In this document: positions 45,144-53,566 of the stretch, piece after piece | Layout of the letters: the number at the start of each line of letters is the position of its first letter | Numbering within the stretch: the stretch's first letter is position 1 | NCBI GenBank assembly: GCA_963798795.1 | Contig: CAWCUZ010000001.1 | Span: 2,232,001 to 2,296,000, forward strand | DNA from: CAWCUZ01 sp963798795 | GTDB lineage: Bacteria > Acidobacteriota > Vicinamibacteria > Vicinamibacterales > SCN-69-37 | DNA: 64,000 bases | Direction: 5' to 3' | Notes under the pieces: generated by a model | Told to the model about the DNA's origin: nothing | Seen by the model: only the letters and a program-made list of their open reading frames with translations | The model's database searches: none | Program-made: the position numbers and the translations under genes

Positions 45144-46402
45144 TCGACACGGCCGTCCGCGGCGCGGCGGGCCCCGGTGGACGACGCCGTCCTCGCGCCC
45201 TCACCGCGCTGCTGCACCGTTATCGCACGGAATTCAATACGCCCGTCCGCCAGGCGCTGGCCATCGGCCTCGGCCTCTACATCGGCTGCAGCCCGTTCAT
45301 CGGCTTCCACCTGCTGCTGGCGCTGTTTCTCGGGCGGCTGTTCGGGCTGAACCGGTTCAAGGTGTACCTGGCGGCGAACATCTCGATCCCGCTGATTGCG
45401 CCCGCCCTGTACGGCGCCGAGATCCAGATCGGCGCGTGGCTGCGGCTCGGCCACGTCTATTCCCTGTCGTCGCTCGACCAGATCCGATCCGCCGGCCTCG
45501 CGCTCGACATCCTGCTCGGCAGCGTGGTGGTCGGCGCGGCGCTCGGGGTCGCCGGCGCGGTGCTCACATACTTCACAATGGCCGGCCGCGGCCGCGACCC
45601 GCGAGTCGTGCGGCTGGTGGAGGCGGCAGCCGAGCGGTATCTGAACGTCGGCCTGTCGACCTGGGAATTCGCGCACGGCAAGCTCGAGATGGACCAGGTG
45701 TACCTCGACGTGCTGCGCGACGGCGTCCTGCCCCCCGCGGGCACGCTCTACGACATCGGCTGCGGACAGGGCCTGATGCTGTCGCTGCTCGCCGCGGCGC
45801 GCGCGCAATCCGCCGCCGGCGCGTGGCCGTCCGCGTGGCCCGCGCCGCCGCAGGCGCTGGCGCTCCACGGCATCGAGCTGCGGCCCCGGGTCGCCCGGCG
45901 GACGCGCAGTCTGCTCGAGGACATCGCGGTCATCGAAGAACGGGACGTGACGACGGCCGCTCTCCCGCCCTGCCAGGCCGTCCTGATCTTCGACGTCCTG
46001 CACCTGCTGCCGCGTGACGCCCAGGACCGCGTGCTCGCGGCGGTCCGCCGCGCGCTGGTCAATGAGGGCGGCGTGCTCGTGGTGCGCGAAGCGAACGCGG
46101 GCGGCGGCTGGCGCTTCCGGATGGTGCGGCTGGGCAATCGCCTCACCGCCATCGTCCAGGGGCGATGGCGCCGGCGGTTCGCGTTCCGCACGGCCGCCGG
46201 CTGGGAAGAGGCCCTGCGCGAGGCGGGATTCACGATTACGCGCCACGCCCCAAGTCGCGCGGGCCCGTTCGCGAACTTCGTGCTGTACGCGCGCGCGGAC
46301 GCCCCGGTCAGTCATCGTGACGGCCTGACGCCGGCAGCGGCCGCGTCTGCTCGAACGGCCCGACCCGGATCACCTGCTGCACCGGCTCGTCCGCCGAATT
46401 GA
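45140..46402 (+). CDS. DUF2062 domain fused to SAM-dependent methyltransferase
   Basis: 420 residues. The N-terminal 160 residues are a DUF2062 membrane domain (RQALAIGLGLYIGCSPFIGF, GRLFGLNRFKVYLAANISIP, two more helices). From about residue 195 a class I methyltransferase follows: motif I TLYDIGCGQGLMLSLLAAAR, HGIELRPRVARRT, LIFDVLHLLPRDAQDRVLA. The methyl acceptor is unknown; the membrane anchor suggests a lipid. The end overlaps the convergent hydrolase gene by 95 nt, so the low-complexity C-terminal tail (AAAASARTARPGSPAAPARP) is probably not important. Confidence 0.85.
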   Translation: MIDTAVRGAAGPGGRRRPRALTALLHRYRTEFNTPVRQALAIGLGLYIGCSPFIGFHLLLALFLGRLFGLNRFKVYLAANISIPLIAPALYGAEIQIGAWLRLGHVYSLSSLDQIRSAGLALDILLGSVVVGAALGVAGAVLTYFTMAGRGRDPRVVRLVEAAAERYLNVGLSTWEFAHGKLEMDQVYLDVLRDGVLPPAGTLYDIGCGQGLMLSLLAAARAQSAAGAWPSAWPAPPQALALHGIELRPRVARRTRSLLEDIAVIEERDVTTAALPPCQAVLIFDVLHLLPRDAQDRVLAAVRRALVNEGGVLVVREANAGGGWRFRMVRLGNRLTAIVQGRWRRRFAFRTAAGWEEALREAGFTITRHAPSRAGPFANFVLYARADAPVSHRDGLTPAAAASARTARPGSPAAPARPPN

Positions 46403-47286
46403 GCACGGCCCCGAACGACAACTGGCAGGCATGGGCGACGACGCAGTCGCGCGGGTCCGACCAGAGGATGACGGTCCGGCCGTTCGAGGTCTCCAGCCGG
46501 GGGAACGGCAGATGCGCAATCCCCACGTACACCGCCACGACCGGCACGTCCAGCGACCGCGCAATGGCCGTGCGATCGTGTGTGGCCTCGAACGTGTCCG
46601 TCAGCGTCACCGATCCGGTCAGCGCGTCGACGCGCCAGATCCGCACCTGGGAACCGAGCCGATCGTAGAACCGCCAGATGAACGGCCGTCCGCCGACCGC
46701 GTCGGGGTGCATGGCCGGCGTCTCGCCGGACTCGTTCGCCACCGCCGCGTCGAACGCGCGCCGGGCAGCCGCCTGCGAATCGGCCTTGAGGACGAGCACG
46801 CCGGCCAGTCCGAGCGCGGCGGTCCAGGCGGCGACGTGCGGGCGGCGAATCGAGATGGCGGTGGCGACGACCAGCACGGCCACGGCGAGCCAGTCGCCCA
46901 TCGCGAGCCAATGCGGCCCGACGCGCACGGCCGAGAACGGCGTAAACACGCGCATGTCGCTGCCGCTCACGACGTCGAGCGCCAGATGGCCGAACACGAC
47001 GCCAATCCACGCGGAGACCCAGAGCGCGCCGAATCCGGCCGCGGCGCGCGAACAGGCGCACGACGCCCGCGACCACCACCGCTAACACCGGCGAGGCCGC
47101 CAGCGTGTGGATGCCGGCCTGATGGAACTGCAGGTACACGTCCCATCCGCGCGTGACGAGGATCAGGTCCGCATCCGGCGCGAGCGCGCCGAGCAGGAAC
47201 GCCGCGCGGCTGCCGGCGCCGAGCGCGCGGTGGCGATCGAATCGTGCGAGCAGACGCCCGAACAGGCCGTGTGAAATCGGGTCCAC
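46308..47286 (-). CDS. Membrane-bound metal-dependent hydrolase, YdjM/DUF457-like (frameshifted)
   Basis: The start GTG 47286 gives DPISHGLFGRLLARFDRHRA, LLGALAPDADLILVTRGWDV and IHTLAASPVLAVVVAGVVRL, the His/Asp motifs of the YdjM family. Near 47040 the frame shifts and continues with AGFGALWVSAWIGVVFGHLA, DVVSGSDMRVFTPFSAVRVG and helices, to TGA at 46310-46308. One indel therefore splits a gene of about 325 codons. The family is associated with the inner membrane and its role is unknown. It follows the acyltransferase by 2 nt in the same operon. Confidence 0.75.
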
Positions 47287-47288
47287 GG

Positions 47289-48252
47289 CTACCCGGCGCC
47301 TGGCGCCGCGCCGGCCTGCAGAGACTCGTGCAGCCGCTCCTGGCTCTCCCAGAAGGAATAGAACTGATACCGGTACCTGCGGCCGCGTCCTGATCTGCCG
47401 CTCGATGACGTGCGCCACCGACTGCGTCGCCTGGCGGACGTTCTCGTCCCGATCGCCCGTCCGCGGGACGTCGATCATGGGTCCGCACTCGACGACCAGC
47501 CGGTCGTCCTCGTCCCGGTAGACGAACGACGGAATGAGCGGCGCCCCCGAAAAAAATGCGAGCAAGGCCGGCGTGCGGAGGAAATACGCGCGGCGGCCGA
47601 AGAACCGGACGGCCACGTAGTCCTTCTCGACGTGCCGGTCGAGCAGCATGCCGATGACGCGGTTCTCGCCGAGCAGCCGCCGGATGCGGATGGCCGTCTC
47701 GAGCTGCTGGCGCACTTCAATCGTGTCGATGCCGAGCTTGGCGCGCAGGCGGATCCGCAGCCGCGTCACGGCCTCGTCGGGTTCGCGCATCACCACCACG
47801 GCCAGCGGGTACGTCGTGAGCCGCGCCATCAGGACGCCGGCCAGCTCCCAGTTGCCGAAGTGGCCCGACAGGGCGATGGCGCCGCGGCCGCGGGCGAGGG
47901 CCTCGTCGTAGACGTCGGTATCGAGGCGGCTGAGCCGCCGGCGCAGCACGTCGGGCGGCGTCTCGAGGCTGCGCATGAAATCAATCGTGTCGCGCGCGTA
48001 GCTTCGGTACGTCAACAGCGCGAGCCGGTCCAGCTCGGCGTCCGACTTGTCCGGAAACACGGGGCGCAGGTTCTCCACGACCGCCCGCGTGCCGTCCTTC
48101 ATCAATCGATGCGCGATCCATGTGCCGGCATGGCCGATCCGGTAGGTCAGCCAGGTCGGCAGCCGCGACACGCCGGCGTAGGTCGCGTTCAGGATCAGCT
48201 CGTTGTTGAGCCCGCGTGGATGCCACTTGGGCGGGCCGGCCGCGTCAGTCAC
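47289..48252 (-). CDS. LpxL/HtrB-type acyltransferase (3' end frameshifted)
   Basis: The GTG at 48252 overlaps the glycosyltransferase stop (GTGA). The catalytic HxxxxE motif is LSGHFGNWELAGVLM. Other family blocks are GHAGTWIAHRLMKDGTRAVV, RSYARDTIDFMRSLETPPDV and NRVIGMLLDRHVEKDYVAVR. Near 47385 an indel breaks the frame; another frame completes it as YRYQFYSFWESQERLHESLQ with TAG at 47291-47289. The enzyme would move an acyl chain from ACP to a lipid or sugar. In aryl-polyene loci such acyltransferases attach the polyene to its carrier lipid. Confidence 0.83.
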
Positions 48253-48929
48253 TGCAGGTGCTCCGGAAAGAAACGGTAGCGCACCGCCAGAAAACACGTG
48301 CGCGTCGTGTCGCGCAGCGGCCGCAGCTTGCTGGCCGCCGTCGTGTACGTGGAGCGGATCGGCACGCGCGCGATCCGGGCGCCGCGCCGCGCGGCCTTGA
48401 TCAGCATCTCCGTTTCGATCTCGTAGCCGGTCGCCGACAGCCGCAGCCGGCGCAGCAGGTCGGCCGAGAAGACACGATATCCACACTGCGCGTCCGCAAT
48501 CTCGATGCCGGTGAAGAACCGCGAGATGACCCAGCTGCTGATGGTGTTCGTGTAGTAGCGCGACGCGGGCATCCGCTCACGCTCGAACTGCCGCTCGCCG
48601 ATCACCAGGGCCACGGCGCCCTGCCGCGCGGCTTCGATCAACCGCGGCGCTTCGTCCGGGTCGTGCTGCAGGTCGCCGTCGAGCAGCAGCACGTGGCTGG
48701 GGCCGCGGTCGAGGACCGCGGCCAGACCGGTGCGGATGGCCCGTCCCTTGCCGAGATTGCTCTCATGCCGGATCACGCTGGCGCCCGCCGCGGCTGCGGT
48801 GTCCGCCGTCGCATCCGTCGACCCGTCGTCGACGACGAGGACGCCCGCTACGTGCGGCCGTACGCGAGCGACCACGTCGCCGATGTGCGCCGCTTCGTTG
48901 TACGCGGCAATGAGCGCCCAGACGGTCAT
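48249..48929 (-). CDS. Family 2 glycosyltransferase (dolichyl-phosphate-mannose synthase-like)
   Basis: 226 residues. The GT-A fold starts with ALIAAYNEAAHIGDVVARVR and VLVVDDGSTDATADTAAAAG. The metal-binding DGDLQHDPDEAPRLIEAARQ and acceptor-side ADAQCGYRVFSADLLRRL follow. There is no membrane helix at the C-terminus. It is sandwiched between the MMPL and acyltransferase genes with 4-nt overlaps on both sides, so glycosylation is coupled to acyl transfer and export. Sugar and acceptor are unknown. Confidence 0.9.
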   Translation of the reverse strand: MTVWALIAAYNEAAHIGDVVARVRPHVAGVLVVDDGSTDATADTAAAAGASVIRHESNLGKGRAIRTGLAAVLDRGPSHVLLLDGDLQHDPDEAPRLIEAARQGAVALVIGERQFERERMPASRYYTNTISSWVISRFFTGIEIADAQCGYRVFSADLLRRLRLSATGYEIETEMLIKAARRGARIARVPIRSTYTTAASKLRPLRDTTRTCFLAVRYRFFPEHLQ

Positions 48930-51364
48930 GGCTTCCGTGCGAGCAGCGCCGGCAGTACCAGCAGCGACGCGATCAGGCAGCAGGCCACCGTCAGCGCCGT
49001 GACCAGACCCAGCGCGCGGAGCGGCGCGTAACTCGAGGTCGCCAGCGAGCCGAAGCCGATCATCGTGGTCGCCCCGGCCAGCAGGATGGCCGACCCGGTG
49101 TCGGCCACGGCTCCGCTCATCCCGCCCTCCGGCCGGCTCGCGCGCCGGTGCAGCAGGTGCACGCCGTAGTCGACGCCGATGCCGACCGACATCAGCAGCG
49201 CGAACACGCTGAACAGATCGAGCTCGAACCCCGAGAGCGCCAGCGCGCCGGCGCTCCAGCCCACGCCGAGCGCGGTCGGCACCAGAGACAGCAGCGCCGC
49301 GCGAACGCCGCGGAAGCCGATGACGACCAGCACCAGGACGCCGGCCACGCCGATGATCGCGCCCTTGAAGAACTCCGGCCGGAAGCGCTGCGACAGCTCG
49401 TCGTTGACGAGTGTCAGCCCCGTCAACTGGAGCGAGGCGCCGGCGCGCGACGCCGCCGCCTGGATCGCGGGCAACACGTCGGGCGACCGCGGGTACACGT
49501 AGGCGACCGTGGCGACCTGCCCGTCGCGCTCGCTCACGAAGCGGGACATCAACGCATCCAAGCCGTGCGTATGATAGCCCTCGGGTGTGAGGCGGTTGTC
49601 CGGATCGAGGAGCGCCGGCAGGCGATCGAGGAACGGCGTGAAACTGCCTGGCTGGAACCCGGCGCGATCGGCCTCCTGCTCGAGCGCCGCCGTCACGCCC
49701 CCGGCTGTGAGGCCGGCCGCCGCAATCCGGGCCTGCCCGGCTTTCTGCACCCGATCGGGCGGCAGCAGCATTGCCGGCGAGACGATGTCGGCCGCCGTGC
49801 CGTCCGACGTCAGCGCGTCCAGGAACTCCTGCTGCACGTCCAGCGCTGCATCGAGCGCCGGGGCCGTGGCCAGCGCGAGCAGCGCGTCATCCGGCAGATG
49901 AAAGCGCTGCACGATCTCCTTCTCCGTCTCGACGGCCGGAATGCGCGGCTCGAGCGCCTGCACCGACAGTCCCAGACGCAGGTGCCTCGCCGCCGGCAGC
50001 AGCACGATTGACGCGGCGCCAGCGGCGACGAGGATGCCGGTCCGCCGCCGCGCGACGAACCGCGCGAGCCAGGCCGCCCGCAAGCCGGGAATCGCGGCCG
50101 AACCCGCCCCGCGGGGCGCCAGCGCCGGCACGATCACGACGGCCGCCGCACAGCACACCAGCACGCCGATGCCGACGATGGTCCCGAGCGTGACCAGCGC
50201 GGGCAGGTCCACCGGGATCAGCCCCAGGAACGTGGCCGCCGTCGTCGTGAATCCGAGCGCCACGCTCGCCGCAACGGGCCCGAGATTGGCGACCGCCGTC
50301 GCGGGCGAGCGACCGGCCCGGCGCTCCTGCAGATAGATGATGTAGAGGATGAGCGTGCCGTCCACACCCAGCCCGAACAGCATCGCGGCGCTTCCCGCGG
50401 CCGCCGTCGACAGCGGCTGCCACGAGCCGACGAGCGCGACGGTGACCAGCGCGGCGAGCAGGATGGGCGCGAACACCGCGACCAGCGGTCGCGCGCTGCG
50501 GAACACCAGGACCACCAGCACCACGATGCCCAGCAGCGACGTGACGCTGTTGACGATCGCCTCGCGCTCGATCACGGCCTCCGACTCGGCGGCGGCGCGG
50601 TAGCCGCCCGCCTCCTTCACCGTCAGTCGGGCCTGTGGATCCGGCTCGGCCGCAGCCACCTCGGCGGCCAGCGCGTCGAGCTTCGCGTTGAGCGCCCTGG
50701 CGAACGCCGTGTCGTACGGCGGCCGGCGCGGAACCGCCATCACCAGCCGGCTCCGGCCGTCGGTCGAGATGTAGCCGGGCTCACCCGGATTGAGCGGCAA
50801 CGTCAACCCGCCGGCCCCGAGCCGCTGCCGCAGCAGGCCGAGCAGGTTCGCAGGGTCCTGCTGCACCAGCGTCTTGACGTCCGCGGAGGGCAGCGCGAGC
50901 CGCGCCCGCGCTTCGACGAGCGCGGCGTCGAGGCCGGACGGCTGCAGGCGGGCAATCGCCTCGCCCAACCGCGCCGGACCGAGCAGCAGCAGCTCCCGAT
51001 CCAGCAGATAGCGCCAGTCCTTGCCCGCATCGTCGCGACCGCTGTCGACGCTCGCGATCTCGGGCAGCTCGCGCAATTCGTCGACATACCGCTCGACGGC
51101 CTCAGCGTACTCGCCGATGTCGCGGCCAGCCGGCGCGTCGAACATGACGTAGAGCCGGTCGAACGTGCCGAAGGTGTCGAGATAGTTCTGGAACGCGCGC
51201 ACCGCGGGCGCGCGCTGCGGCAGCAGGTGCAGGACGTTCGAGTCGAAGCGCACCCGCGTGAGCAGGGCCAGCGCGCCGAGCGCCGTCAAACCCGCCCCGG
51301 CGAGCACCAGCGCCCGGCGCCGGAACGCGGCGGCCAGAACGGACCGGAAGAGATCGGTCGGCAA
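48926..51364 (-). CDS. MMPL/RND-family lipid exporter
   Basis: 812 residues in the duplicated RND layout. One helix (ALVLAGAGLTALGALALLTR) and a periplasmic domain (LLPQRAPAVRAFQNYLDTFG) precede five helices (SVTSLLGIVVLVVLVFRSAR, VDGTLILYIIYLQERRAG). The second half repeats this, ending VGIGVDYGVHLLHRRASRPE and LVTALTVACCLIASLLVLPA. It resembles HpnN and the MMPL proteins of aryl-polyene loci, which move lipids to the outer membrane. It is the first gene of a four-gene minus-strand operon and is divergent from the HpnR-like gene 32 nt away. Confidence 0.92.
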   Translation of the reverse strand: MPTDLFRSVLAAAFRRRALVLAGAGLTALGALALLTRVRFDSNVLHLLPQRAPAVRAFQNYLDTFGTFDRLYVMFDAPAGRDIGEYAEAVERYVDELRELPEIASVDSGRDDAGKDWRYLLDRELLLLGPARLGEAIARLQPSGLDAALVEARARLALPSADVKTLVQQDPANLLGLLRQRLGAGGLTLPLNPGEPGYISTDGRSRLVMAVPRRPPYDTAFARALNAKLDALAAEVAAAEPDPQARLTVKEAGGYRAAAESEAVIEREAIVNSVTSLLGIVVLVVLVFRSARPLVAVFAPILLAALVTVALVGSWQPLSTAAAGSAAMLFGLGVDGTLILYIIYLQERRAGRSPATAVANLGPVAASVALGFTTTAATFLGLIPVDLPALVTLGTIVGIGVLVCCAAAVVIVPALAPRGAGSAAIPGLRAAWLARFVARRRTGILVAAGAASIVLLPAARHLRLGLSVQALEPRIPAVETEKEIVQRFHLPDDALLALATAPALDAALDVQQEFLDALTSDGTAADIVSPAMLLPPDRVQKAGQARIAAAGLTAGGVTAALEQEADRAGFQPGSFTPFLDRLPALLDPDNRLTPEGYHTHGLDALMSRFVSERDGQVATVAYVYPRSPDVLPAIQAAASRAGASLQLTGLTLVNDELSQRFRPEFFKGAIIGVAGVLVLVVIGFRGVRAALLSLVPTALGVGWSAGALALSGFELDLFSVFALLMSVGIGVDYGVHLLHRRASRPEGGMSGAVADTGSAILLAGATTMIGFGSLATSSYAPLRALGLVTALTVACCLIASLLVLPALLARKP

Positions 51365-51396
51365 GACCGCCCAGTATAATCGGCGGGAACACGGGC

Positions 51397-52863
51397 ATGA
51401 ACGTCCTGCTGCTGCGTCCCGCGCCGCGCAACGAACGCTTCGGCCTCGGTCCGTTCTTCCGGATCGAGCCGCTGGGCCTCGAGTACGTCGGCGCGGCGCT
51501 CGAGGCCGACGGCCATCGGGTGACCATCCGCGACCTTCGCTTTTCGCCGCCGATCGAACAGCTCGTGCGCTCGACCCGTCCGGCGGTCGCGGGGGTGGCC
51601 TGCATGCACGCGCTCGAGATCGACGACACGCTCGACGTCATCCGCCGCGTGCGCCGCGCGTCACCGGACCTGTTCATCGTCGTCGGCGGCCACTCGGCGG
51701 CCGCCTTTCCGGCGCCCTTCATCCGCGCCGACGTCAACGCGATCTGCCTGGACGATGGCGAGCGGGCGATGCCCGCCCTGGTGCGCGCGCTGGCTGACGG
51801 ACGCGCGCTCAGCGACGTGCCGGGATGGCTGTTACCCTCGGACGACAGCACGGCCGTGCGCACGCCCGATCCGGAGACTGATTTCGCGCTCGACGCGGTT
51901 CCGCTGCCGGCGCGGCACCTCGTGAACGGCTGGCGCTCCCGGTACGCCTGCTTTCACCATCGGCCCGCCTACCTGATCGAAACCGCGCGCGGCTGCCCGT
52001 TTCGCTGCTCGTTCTGTTCGGTCTGGCAGCTCTTCGACCGCACGTTCCGGGCGCGATCGATCGGTGCCGTGTGCGACGACTTCGCCTCGTCGGGCGCCGA
52101 CGTGTTCGTGGCCGACGACCTGTTCTGGCACCACACGTCGCGAAGCCTCGCGCTGGCCGAGGCGCTGCGCAAGCGCGGGATCCGCAAGGACTGGATCCTG
52201 GTGCAGAGCCGCGTGGACCTGGTGGCGAACCACCCCGAACTGCTCGAGGCGTGGCGGCCCATTGCCCGCGAGTTCGACATCTTCTTCGGCCTCGAGGCCG
52301 CGACCGACGCGGGGCTGGCCAACCTCACCAAGGACACCACGGTGAACCGGACGGCCGACGCGCTGGCGGTCGCCCGCGAGTACGGCTACGGCGTGACCGG
52401 CAACTTCGTCATCGATCCCGACTGGACGGAAGCCGATTTCGAACGGCTGTGGACGTTCGTGGCGGAGCACGGCCTCGGGCGCGCGGGCTTCACGGTCCTG
52501 ACGCCGCTGCCGGGCACGGCCTACTTCGACGAGATGCAGCCGCGGATCCGCGCCGTCGAGTGGGCGCAGTTCGACATGCACCACCTGCTCTGGGAGCCGC
52601 GCCTCGGCGCCGCGCGGTTCTTCGAGCTGTACTGCGAGACGTGGCGCCGGTCGGTGCTCAACCTGAAGGGCGAGAAGAAGTGGTGGCAGTGGGCCGCCCA
52701 CACGCGCCCGCGCCATTGGGTGCACCTGGCGCGCGTCCTCCGGCAGACGCAGCGGATGCTGCACCCGCCGCACTACCTGCGCGAGCATCGCCTCGACGCG
52801 GCGGCCAGCCTGGTCGAGACGGCCGCGCGCGCGGCGTCAGCGGGGATCGCCCGCACCGCCTGA
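51397..52863 (+). CDS. B12-binding-type radical SAM protein, HpnR-like
   Basis: 488 residues. The N-terminal cobalamin-type Rossmann domain (residues 1-140) begins MNVLLLRPAP ... RIEPLGLEYVGAALEADGH. The radical SAM motif is GCPFRCSFC (Cys200, Cys204, Cys207). The sequence FVADDLFWHHTSRSLALAEA, ESRV-type segment LVQSRVDLVANHPELLEAWR, NFVIDPDWTEADFERLW and VLTPLPGTAYFDEM follow the hopanoid C-3 methylase HpnR closely. HpnR methylates an unactivated carbon. No hopanoid genes are nearby, so a methylation of this locus's lipid is inferred. The 3' end overlaps the convergent LolA-like gene by 27 nt. Confidence 0.83.
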   Translation: MNVLLLRPAPRNERFGLGPFFRIEPLGLEYVGAALEADGHRVTIRDLRFSPPIEQLVRSTRPAVAGVACMHALEIDDTLDVIRRVRRASPDLFIVVGGHSAAAFPAPFIRADVNAICLDDGERAMPALVRALADGRALSDVPGWLLPSDDSTAVRTPDPETDFALDAVPLPARHLVNGWRSRYACFHHRPAYLIETARGCPFRCSFCSVWQLFDRTFRARSIGAVCDDFASSGADVFVADDLFWHHTSRSLALAEALRKRGIRKDWILVQSRVDLVANHPELLEAWRPIAREFDIFFGLEAATDAGLANLTKDTTVNRTADALAVAREYGYGVTGNFVIDPDWTEADFERLWTFVAEHGLGRAGFTVLTPLPGTAYFDEMQPRIRAVEWAQFDMHHLLWEPRLGAARFFELYCETWRRSVLNLKGEKKWWQWAAHTRPRHWVHLARVLRQTQRMLHPPHYLREHRLDAAASLVETAARAASAGIARTA

Positions 52864-53514
52864 CGGAATCCGGAACGTCCGGTCGGTAATCGGCACGTTC
52901 AGCGCGACGTCGCCGAGCGCGAGCATGCGCGCGTCGCCGTCCGCGTAATCCATCCGCATCCGGCGCATCAGCAGCGTCTCGTGATCGATCCAGATGCGGA
53001 GCCGCGCCAGGCCCTCGCGGATTTGGGAGCGCTTCGGCTTCATGTCGAGCAGGTCCGCGCCCGGCGCGTCCGGATCGGCCGCCAGCGTGATGTCGAACGA
53101 CTGGCGCAGCTCCTTCGCGGACGCATCCACGAAGTACTTCTGGATCCGGCGCTGCATCGGGCCGATGTCGAGCGCTGCCCGGTCGTCGCGCGCCGGCACG
53201 GCCGCGGTCAGCCGGTCCTGGTCGATCAGGACGTACCGCTTCTCCGGGGTGTCGTAGGTCATCAGGACGCGCAGCGGCTGCGATGACGCCACCAGATGGC
53301 CCTTGGCCACGAGCGGCTCGCGCAACAGCGACGAGATCGTCGTCTCGGTGAACGACGCCGCCAGGCTGCGCACGGTCGCCTGCATCGCCCGGCCGCGGGC
53401 GAACAGTTCGTCGAGCGGGTCGGCGGGGACTTGCACGGCGCCGATCGCGCCCGCCGTGCCGCTCGCACCGGCACTGACCAGGATGACGAACACGAACAGA
53501 TATCGGCGAACCAT
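52837..53514 (-). CDS. LolA-like periplasmic lipid-binding protein
   Basis: 225 residues with a signal peptide (RRYLFVFVILVSAGASGTAG). The half-barrel pattern is visible: MQATVRSLAASFTETTISSL, GHLVASSQPLRVLMTYDTPE, KRYVLIDQDRLTAAVP and RLRIWIDHETLLMRRMRMDY. LolA homologues of this type recur in aryl-polyene loci with MMPL exporters and carry the lipid across the periplasm. It is divergent from the ketosynthase homologue at 53567, with 52 nt between starts. The domain is complete. Confidence 0.83.
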   Translation of the reverse strand: MVRRYLFVFVILVSAGASGTAGAIGAVQVPADPLDELFARGRAMQATVRSLAASFTETTISSLLREPLVAKGHLVASSQPLRVLMTYDTPEKRYVLIDQDRLTAAVPARDDRAALDIGPMQRRIQKYFVDASAKELRQSFDITLAADPDAPGADLLDMKPKRSQIREGLARLRIWIDHETLLMRRMRMDYADGDARMLALGDVALNVPITDRTFRIPSGGAGDPR

Positions 53515-53566
53515 GCGCGCGGCCGCGCAACGCGGCCAGATGGCTATGGTACCGGTACGGGTTCCG

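Noticed and set aside
51397..52863. Naming this gene hpnR
   Set aside because: The similarity is good, but no hopanoid genes are nearby, so the substrate is uncertain and no symbol is given.
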